DNA from: Oligosphaeraceae bacterium
Lineage (GTDB): Bacteria; Verrucomicrobiota; Lentisphaeria; Oligosphaerales; Oligosphaeraceae
Reading direction: 5' to 3'
DNA: 12,839 nt
Assembly: GCA_012515455.1 (NCBI GenBank)
Contig: JAAYYJ010000384.1
Span: 1 to 12,839, forward strand
Shown here: one piece after another, positions 8,466-12,839 of the stretch
Numbering within the stretch: the stretch's first letter is position 1
Layout: every line of letters begins with the position of its first letter
Notes under the pieces: model-generated
Seen by the model: the letters and a program-made list of their open reading frames with translations, nothing else
Database searches by the model: none
What the model was told of the DNA's origin: nothing
Position numbers and translations under genes: made by a program

Positions 8466-8484
8466 ATCGTATGATATCTCCTCT
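8464..8484 (-). promoter_or_regulatory. Widely spaced RBS with palindromic spacer
   Basis: On the - strand, AGAGGAG (8478-8484) is followed by ATATC-ATAC-GATAT (8477-8464) that runs into the GT39 start codon. The 5-bp inverted repeat would form a small hairpin that shortens the effective 12-nt spacing, or that partly covers the AUG. It is AU-rich and weak, so any effect is uncertain. Confidence 0.3.
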
Positions 8485-8535
8485 GCTTCGCCTGGGCATT
8501 CGAAATGCGTTTGGTGAGGCTGCCTGAGACAGCGC

Positions 8536-9222
8536 TCAACTCAGGAGGTTGAATTTAATAATATGCCAGAACGCGGCCACGCCGTCCTTCCAGCCGATTT
8601 TCTTGCCCTGGCTGCTGCGCCGCGGCCGGTATTCGATGGGGACCTCGTAAATGCGACAGCGCAATTTGGCCAGCTTGGCGGAGATTTCCGGTTCGAAGCC
8701 GAAGCGGTCGCTGGTCAGCTGCAGGGATTTGAAGATATCGGCCCGGACCATCTTGTAGCAGGTCTCCATATCGGTCAAATGCAGATTGGCCACCAGATTG
8801 AAGAATCCGGTGATGAGTTTGTTGCCGTAAAAATGCCAGAAAGAATCGACCAGGGTGGTGCTGCCGGAATAGCGGCTGCCGTACACTGCATCGGCTTTGC
8901 CGTTCTCGATAAACTGCAGCATCCGGGGAAATTCGCTGGGGGAGTACTCCAGGTCTGCATCCTGGACCACCACGACATCACCGGCGACCAGTGCCTGGCC
9001 GGTGCGGATGGCCGCGCCCTTGCCCCGATTCTGCTCATGATGCACAATCAGCAGATCACTGGCCGGCGGCAGTGCCTCGAGGCGGGCGCGGGTGCCGTCC
9101 TGGGAACAGTCATTGACGACAATTATCTGCAAATCCGGCAGGCCGCACCCCCGGACCTGGTCAATGACGCCGGTGATTGTCGCCTCTTCATTGTAAACTG
9201 GAATTATAACCGTAAGACGCAT
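8536..9222 (-). CDS. GT2 glycosyltransferase, polyprenyl-phosphate sugar synthase type
   Basis: This 228-residue GT-A enzyme resembles dolichyl-phosphate mannose/glucose synthases, which transfer a sugar from a nucleotide donor to polyprenyl phosphate at the inner face of the membrane. Landmarks in order are VIIPVYNEEATI (5-16), VVNDCSQDGT (35-44), NRGKGAA (65-71), the metal-binding DAD at 88-90 followed by LEYSP, YGSRYSG (114-120), TDMETCYKM (150-158), FGFEPE (174-179) and EYRPRRSSQGKKIGWKDG near the C-terminus. It lacks the C-terminal membrane helices or GtrA domain seen in some relatives, so it should be peripheral. The start ATG 9222 has an AGGGAAGG-like Shine-Dalgarno. It lies 76 bp after alr and 70 bp before the GT39 gene on the same strand, and very probably supplies that enzyme's lipid-linked donor. 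The sugar is unknown. Confidence 0.9.
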   Translation of the reverse strand: MRLTVIIPVYNEEATITGVIDQVRGCGLPDLQIIVVNDCSQDGTRARLEALPPASDLLIVHHEQNRGKGAAIRTGQALVAGDVVVVQDADLEYSPSEFPRMLQFIENGKADAVYGSRYSGSTTLVDSFWHFYGNKLITGFFNLVANLHLTDMETCYKMVRADIFKSLQLTSDRFGFEPEISAKLAKLRCRIYEVPIEYRPRRSSQGKKIGWKDGVAAFWHIIKFNLLS

Positions 9223-9298
9223 GCACCTTCCCTCGTTGCGGCCCAGCTCCTGACTGTCAATGACGGCCGCGGACCAGACCGGGAACTATCTTATCACT

Positions 9299-10396
9299 TC
9301 AGGGCTGCTCCCAGACTCGATGCGGATATTTTCCCAGTCCGCAGATTATCTCATGGGAGATAGTATGGGCCTTTGCCGCCAGCTCGTCCGCCCAGAGCGA
9401 ATTCTCGCCTTGCTGCCCCAGGAGCAAGGCCTGGTCGCCGGGGGCAACCCCGGGCAGGTCGGTCACGTCGGCCATGATCATCCCCATGCAGACCCGGCCC
9501 AGAACCGGTATCCGCCGGCCCTGCAGCAGCAGCTCGGCCGCGCCGCTGAGGCAACGCGGATAACCGTCGGCGTAGCCGAACGGCAGTACCGCCAGGCGGC
9601 TGTCCCGTTGCAGCTGCAGTTGGCAGCCGTAGGACACGAACGCCCCGGCCGGGACTGTCTTAACCGATGCGATGCGGCATTGCAGGCTCATTGCCGGACG
9701 GAGTTTGCCGGCGAAGGCGGCGGTCTCGGAATAACCGTACAGGCCGATGCCCGGACGGGCGAAAGGCAGTTCCGGCGCCAGGTCATTGAGGATACCCTCG
9801 GTGGCGCACAGGTGGTTCTCCCGGCAGCCTGCCGGCAGCAGCGGCAGGAGGTCGCGGAAGGTCTGGACTTGTTTGCGGGTAACCGGGTGTTCCGGCTGAG
9901 CGGAGACCGCCAGGTGGGAAAAGCAGCCGCACAGTTCGAGATTAGGCAAAGCCTGCAAGGCGCGGATGGCCGCAGGCACTTCCGCGGGCAGAAAGCCCAG
10001 GCGGCTCATGCCGGTATCAACCTTCAGGTGCAGCCGCCAGCTCAAGCCGTGGGACTGCCCGTATTCGGACAGCAGACGCGCATTCTCCAGACTCCAGCAG
10101 GCGGAGGTCAGGGAGAGCTCAGCGGCGATGGGAATTTCATCCGGCAGGATTCCCTGCAGGACCCAGATTTCGCCCCGGAATCCGGCCTGACGCGCAGTGC
10201 GGGCTTCTCCGGTAGTGAATACGGCCAGGTGCGATGCTCCGGCCCTCTGCAGTGCCTCTGCGACCTGAGGCAGCCCGTGCCCGTAGGCATCGGACTTTAT
10301 GACCGGCACCATGCGGCAGTGCGGGCGCAGCGCCGCGAAGAATTTCCAGTTCGCGAGGATATTGGTGAGATTAACCTTAACGGTTGCGGGGAACAT
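9299..10396 (-). CDS. alr: Alanine racemase
   Basis: This 365-residue PLP enzyme interconverts L- and D-alanine for peptidoglycan. The PLP lysine is Lys34 in VIKSDAYGHG; the second catalytic base is Tyr256 in VSYGCQLQLQ; PFGYADGYPR (272-281), HLKVDTGMSRLGF (123-135) and ARPGIGLYGY (213-222) are all family motifs. The N-terminal TIM barrel (about 1-235) and C-terminal beta domain (236-365) have normal length. Two positions look atypical: GRVCMGM has Gly305 where most alanine racemases have Asp after the Met, and ISHEIIC has His348 where the inner-gate Tyr is usual. The start ATG 10396 is preferred to the upstream in-frame ATG at 10495, which lies within araC; AGGAGAG at 10406-10412 is 9 nt before ATG 10396. 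The araC stop is only 4 bp upstream, so the two genes are probably co-transcribed and perhaps coupled. Confidence 0.92.
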   Translation of the reverse strand: MFPATVKVNLTNILANWKFFAALRPHCRMVPVIKSDAYGHGLPQVAEALQRAGASHLAVFTTGEARTARQAGFRGEIWVLQGILPDEIPIAAELSLTSACWSLENARLLSEYGQSHGLSWRLHLKVDTGMSRLGFLPAEVPAAIRALQALPNLELCGCFSHLAVSAQPEHPVTRKQVQTFRDLLPLLPAGCRENHLCATEGILNDLAPELPFARPGIGLYGYSETAAFAGKLRPAMSLQCRIASVKTVPAGAFVSYGCQLQLQRDSRLAVLPFGYADGYPRCLSGAAELLLQGRRIPVLGRVCMGMIMADVTDLPGVAPGDQALLLGQQGENSLWADELAAKAHTISHEIICGLGKYPHRVWEQP

Positions 10397-10400
10397 AAGC

Positions 10401-11243
10401 TCAGACTCTCCTGGCTGGTTGTGACAGGGTGATACTGCTGGGGCTTTGTCCGAAGTGTTTTTTGAAGACCTTGGAGAAATATCCGCTGTCCTCATAACCG
10501 ACCTGGTACGCCACTTGGGAGATGTTGAGACGCCCTTCGCTGAGCAGGACCTTGGCCCGTTCCATGCGGATCATGGTCAAATACTCCGGCAGCGAGAAGC
10601 CGCTCTCTTCATTAAAAATGCGTGACAGATGGTACTGGCTGACTCCCAGAAAGGTAGACAGATCATCGAGGGTGATCTGCTGCTGGAAATGGCGGTTGAT
10701 ATAGCGTTTGACCTCAGCAATCAGCCAATGCTTCTTCTTGTCGGCAGCCGAAAGCTGCTCCGCCGAAGAATCCCCGCTGGACTGCCCGGTGGTGATCTTC
10801 AGCACTGACAGCAGCACGGTATGAAAAATCGAGCGGCAGAGCAGCTGATCGAAATCGGTATCGCGGTTCGCCCCCAGATAAAGTCCCTCCAGGGTCTGGC
10901 GGATGCGCCCGCGCTGTTCGTCGTTCTGGACATGGACCACCGGCCCGGGCAGCCGGGCGAAGAAGGGCACTTCAGCCGGTCCCCAGGAAAATGAGGCCAT
11001 AAAGACCTCGAACTCCCGGCCGGGGTCGAATTTGTCACAATGGCGGGTATTGGCGGGGATAATCACGATATCCCCCGGTCCCGCCTCGAAACCCCGGCTG
11101 GTGAATTCCAGGCGCAGTTTGCCGTGCCGGATGAAATGGAATTCGCAGACCCGGTCTTCGTGGAAGTGGGTGCGCCAGAACAAGTCGAAGAGGCGGACGC
11201 CAAAAGAATGCAGGACAGGCAGTTGGTCGAAACTTGCTTCCAT
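10401..11243 (-). CDS. AraC family transcriptional regulator
   Basis: This 280-residue protein has the usual AraC/XylS two-domain layout. The N-terminal cupin-like sensor (about 15-85) includes THFHEDRVCEFHFIRHGKLRL and GPGDIVIIPANTRH, typical of sugar-sensing members; its ligand cannot be read. The C-terminal double helix-turn-helix (about 174-273) has DLSTFLGVSQYHLSRIFNEESG, LPEYLTMIRMERAKVLL and NISQVAYQVGYEDSGYFSKVFKKHFGQSP, all near consensus, so it should bind DNA. I chose ATG 11243, preceded by GGGGA, over TTG 11300: the candidate promoter at 11317-11325 would leave TTG 11300 almost no leader. Divergent orientation to the barrel-like gene suggests it regulates that gene and perhaps the downstream ABC transporter. 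Large numbers of such regulators beside carbohydrate genes are characteristic of Lentisphaerae. The alr gene follows immediately. Confidence 0.92.
   Translation of the reverse strand: MEASFDQLPVLHSFGVRLFDLFWRTHFHEDRVCEFHFIRHGKLRLEFTSRGFEAGPGDIVIIPANTRHCDKFDPGREFEVFMASFSWGPAEVPFFARLPGPVVHVQNDEQRGRIRQTLEGLYLGANRDTDFDQLLCRSIFHTVLLSVLKITTGQSSGDSSAEQLSAADKKKHWLIAEVKRYINRHFQQQITLDDLSTFLGVSQYHLSRIFNEESGFSLPEYLTMIRMERAKVLLSEGRLNISQVAYQVGYEDSGYFSKVFKKHFGQSPSSITLSQPARRV
10406..10412 (-). promoter_or_regulatory. alr ribosome binding site inside the araC end
   Basis: AGGAGAG on the - strand lies within the last codons of araC and 9 nt before ATG 10396. It fixes the alr start over the upstream in-frame ATG at 10495 and means ribosomes finishing araC pass directly over it, favouring coupled translation. 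Confidence 0.65.
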
Positions 11244-11312
11244 AATGTCCCCAGCCAGGCCGTGACGTTGCAGCAGTTCTGCTGCTGCTGTGGCCGCCAA
11301 CTTTGTTATTCT

Positions 11313-11325
11313 GTATAATATACCA
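11313..11325 (-). promoter_or_regulatory. Candidate extended -10 promoter for araC-alr
   Basis: On the - strand, TGG-TATATT (11325-11317) fits an extended -10 (TGn plus five of six bases of TATAAT), about 75 bp before the araC ATG. No good -35 is present, as is common for extended -10 promoters. The site overlaps a perfect odd palindrome, GTATA-A-TATAC (11313-11323), whose + strand also reads TATAAT, so it could work in both directions or bind a dimeric regulator. Confidence 0.4.
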
Positions 11326-11435
11326 TCCGACCCTGGCTTTGCCCGCTTCCTGGCAGCCCCGGGCCGGAAAAAGCAGAACGGGTGAAAATGGTCTCCGGTC
11401 CGGGGCGTGCGGTCAGGGCATTTTGTCTCCTGCGG

Positions 11436-11463
11436 TTGTTATGTCCGGCCTGGCGGTTATATT
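11436..11463 (+). promoter_or_regulatory. Candidate sigma-70 promoter of the barrel-like gene
   Basis: TTGTTA (11436-11441, four of six matches to TTGACA) is followed after 16 bp by TATATT (11458-11463, five of six); TATTAT at 11460-11465 gives an 18-bp alternative. This would start transcription near 11470 and leave a leader of about 115 nt before ATG 11586. It is the best promoter-like pair I found in the divergent region. Confidence 0.42.
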
Positions 11464-11585
11464 ATTCTGCACTGGGGGTTGCCCTGCTGGACCATCCCGG
11501 CCTGGGGGGGCAGCCGTGGTGTGCGCCGTCCGCTGCTCTATTCCTCTGCTTCCGGTTTATCGGTTTAACCCAAGAAAGGTGTCAG

Positions 11586-12605
11586 ATGAAGATTCCGTAC
11601 CCACTGCAGCTGAAATTAGATTATGCTCTGGAGAAACTGATTATCCGTCACAACGAGCTCATCAAGCAGCCCGGGTACCACCTGGGCACGGCCTGTGCCC
11701 CGCGCCCGGCGGGCTATGTTGAGGATGACCCCCTGGTTGGTGAACTGAACTGCACTTGGTACGAGCAGATTCAACCGCAGAACGAGGCGGTCGATACTGT
11801 GATCCGGGAAATCCTGGCCCAGGCGCAGCGCACCCCGCCGGCGAAGTTGGCCCGGCTGAGTCCGGATCAGGTCTGGGTCTGGGGCGGCCCGACTCCGTAC
11901 TGGGGCGGTTCAATGGCCGACGACACGCTGGTCCGGGGCGCGGACTTCTTTCAGGCCCGGAATGTGGTCTATGTCTATGGCCCGACCACAGAGAAGATGC
12001 TGAGCCTGCACAGCAAATACTCGAAGATGCTCTGTCAGGTCAACAGCAACTGCCGCACTCCCGGGGCCTTGGCCAACAGCGAAGAGGAGAATGCTGAGCT
12101 GCTGAGCCGGCTGTCCCTGCAGTATCCCAATATCGTGGGCGCGATGTGCGACGACTTCTGCACCTCGTTCCGCTATGCGCTGCTGCCCGAGCGCTTCGAG
12201 AAAATCTACCGCGGCGTCAAGAAGCACAACCCGGCCCTGCGGGTCTACGGGGTGATTTATGTACACGAGCTGGGACGCATTCATTTCCGCCTGGTGCAGG
12301 AGTTCATCGACGTGGTGAACCTCTGGCACTGGAATAAGGAGGAAATCCTCAACATCGATGAAAATCTGGCGAAATGCGAAGAGAATTTCCCCGGCAAGCC
12401 CATCATCCTGGGGGTCTTCCTGCACGAATACGGCCGCAGCGATGTCGGAGCTCCGCCTGAGCTGCTCTGCTATCAGCTGGAGAAGGCGCGGGAATTTCTG
12501 GCCCAGAAGCGCATCGAGGGCATCATCATCCTCGGGGACCGGGAGATCAACAAGTGGCCCGCCTCCGCCAATGCAGTCCGGGACTACCTCGCCAAACAGT
12601 TCTGA
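11586..12605 (+). CDS. Unrecognised cytoplasmic protein, TIM-barrel-like pattern
   Basis: I do not recognise the family of this 339-residue protein. It has no signal peptide or membrane segment. Regularly spaced hydrophobic strands each end in polar or acidic residues, as in a (beta/alpha)8 barrel: VWVWGG (96-101), NVVYVYG (126-132), NIVGAMCDDF (182-191), LRVYGVIYVHELG (218-230), FIDVVNLWHW (240-249), KPIILGVFLHEYG (271 to about 273, strand from 261) and IEGIIILGDREINKWP (310-325). Asp189/190, Glu228, Glu271 and Asp318 are the candidate active-site acids, and conserved-looking Trp247 and Trp249 would suit sugar binding. It has eight cysteines. A glycosidase or sugar isomerase/lyase role is inference from this pattern, the divergent AraC regulator and the sugar ABC ATPase downstream. 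AAAGGTG ending about 4 nt before ATG 11586 supports the start; the in-frame ATG at 11382 lacks such support. Confidence 0.82.
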   Translation: MKIPYPLQLKLDYALEKLIIRHNELIKQPGYHLGTACAPRPAGYVEDDPLVGELNCTWYEQIQPQNEAVDTVIREILAQAQRTPPAKLARLSPDQVWVWGGPTPYWGGSMADDTLVRGADFFQARNVVYVYGPTTEKMLSLHSKYSKMLCQVNSNCRTPGALANSEEENAELLSRLSLQYPNIVGAMCDDFCTSFRYALLPERFEKIYRGVKKHNPALRVYGVIYVHELGRIHFRLVQEFIDVVNLWHWNKEEILNIDENLAKCEENFPGKPIILGVFLHEYGRSDVGAPPELLCYQLEKAREFLAQKRIEGIIILGDREINKWPASANAVRDYLAKQF

Positions 12606-12653
12606 GCACAGCCGCTGCCGTTCCCGACCGCGCTGAGAAATTACCGCCTGGCC

Positions 12654-12682
12654 TTGCAAAAAGGTGTTTGCCGGTTTACATT
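12654..12682 (+). promoter_or_regulatory. Weak candidate promoter of the ABC ATPase gene
   Basis: TTGCAA (12654-12659) and TACATT (12677-12682) are separated by 17 bp, each matching consensus at four of six bases. They lie in the 181-bp gap (12606-12786) after the barrel-like gene. I see no clear intrinsic terminator in this gap, so read-through from upstream is also possible. Confidence 0.25.
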
Positions 12683-12744
12683 TAGGTTTTTCCGGCGATG
12701 GCAGGATATTTGCATTCTGCCTTCACCCCGCCGGCTACACAGAG

Positions 12745-12769
12745 CGGCATTGAGTGTTGCGCAATGCCG
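12745..12769. repeat. 8-bp inverted repeat before the ABC ATPase RBS
   Basis: CGGCATTG (12745-12752) and CAATGCCG (12762-12769) are perfect inverted repeats around a 9-nt centre. They sit 5 bp before the AAGGAG ribosome binding site at 12775-12780. No T run follows, so it is not an intrinsic terminator; it may be an operator or an mRNA hairpin that affects translation of the ATPase. Confidence 0.6.
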
Positions 12770-12786
12770 GTATCAAGGAGCAACTA

Positions 12787-12839
12787 ATGGCAGAAGTAAT
12801 TTTAGATCACGTTTTTAAAGCTTATCCCGGCAATCCCGA
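12787..12839 (+). CDS. ABC transporter ATPase, MalK/UgpC type (5' end only)
   Basis: Only the first 17 codons are in the window, reading MAEVILDHVFKAYPGNP, and the gene runs off the right edge. This is the characteristic opening of sugar ABC importer ATPases of the MalK/UgpC/MsmX family, with the aromatic A-loop residue Tyr13 that stacks on ATP adenine. These proteins energise uptake of oligosaccharides or glycerol-3-phosphate and are often shared by several permeases. The start is secure: AAGGAG at 12775-12780 lies 6 nt before ATG 12787. The early codons are AT-rich compared with the neighbouring genes, as often seen at the start of well-expressed genes. Walker motifs lie beyond the window, so the exact family member cannot be told. 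Confidence 0.75.
   Translation, partial: MAEVILDHVFKAYPGNP

Larger units (their letters stand above)
11244..11585. other. Divergent regulatory region, araC / barrel-like gene
   Basis: This 342-bp stretch separates the two divergent start codons and holds no convincing gene. The frame of the right-hand gene stays open upstream to ATG 11382, but that extension is an odd Cys/Trp-rich sequence and the good Shine-Dalgarno belongs to ATG 11586. The region contains two AT-rich islands in otherwise GC-rich DNA, near 11303-11325 and 11456-11467, each carrying -10-like sequences (listed separately). Operator sites for the AraC protein are expected here, but I could not identify a convincing pair of repeats. 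Confidence 0.6.

Noticed and set aside
8499..8511. Small hairpin GCATT/AATGC between the GT2 and GT39 genes
   Set aside because: It is a 5-bp stem with a 3-nt loop and no T tract; too weak to name as a terminator or regulator.
9260..10432. Long + strand open frame opposite alr (390 codons)
   Set aside because: The translation is Gln/Arg/Gly-rich with no domain, while the - strand reads a complete alanine racemase with catalytic residues and RBS.
11306..11469. Direct repeat TTATTCTG at 11306-11313 and 11462-11469 as AraC half-sites
   Set aside because: One shared 8-mer in about 300 bp is expected by chance, and the copies overlap the -10 regions, where AT-rich similarity is expected.
11382..11585. 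N-terminal extension of the barrel-like protein from ATG 11382
   Set aside because: The extension is an odd Cys/Trp-rich sequence covering the best promoter candidate, and a clear Shine-Dalgarno stands before ATG 11586.

Overview
The window is GC-rich bacterial chromosome, densely coded, with nine complete genes and the first codons of a tenth. I see no phage, transposon, CRISPR or RNA gene. The combination of an LL-diaminopimelate aminotransferase (DapL), a LipM-type octanoyltransferase, an AraC regulator divergent from a putative carbohydrate-active gene, and a MalK/UgpC-type ABC ATPase fits the PVC group, most likely Lentisphaerota (Victivallis-like). That assignment is inference from gene content, not from a marker gene.

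Layout. Positions 29-72 hold a strong intrinsic terminator for a gene left of the window. From 209 to 6885, five genes run on the + strand: a SEC-C zinc-motif protein, dapL (lysine/peptidoglycan precursor), a LipM-like lipoyl-pathway acyltransferase, a DUF58 membrane protein and a TgpA-like transmembrane transglutaminase. The first three are tightly spaced. DUF58 plus TgpA is a known conserved pair, but the usual MoxR ATPase is not beside it here.

From 11243 down to 6897, four genes run on the - strand: an AraC regulator, alanine racemase (start codon 4 bp after the araC stop), a polyprenyl-phosphate-type GT2 glycosyltransferase and a GT39/ArnT-like membrane glycosyltransferase. The last two form a plausible lipid-linked sugar transfer pair. 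This block converges on TgpA with only 11 bp between the stop codons.

At the right end, a 342-bp divergent regulatory region separates araC from a cytoplasmic protein with a TIM-barrel-like pattern and no family I recognise. It is followed by a 181-bp gap with an inverted repeat and then the start of a sugar ABC-transporter ATPase. The likely reading is that the AraC protein controls this sugar-use block.

Most of the window is ordinary housekeeping and cell-envelope content. The points most worth a second look are the unrecognised barrel-like gene with its divergent AraC, the araC-alr coupling, and an alanine racemase with apparent substitutions at two usually conserved active-site positions. 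I did not find convincing evidence for a wholly new system.
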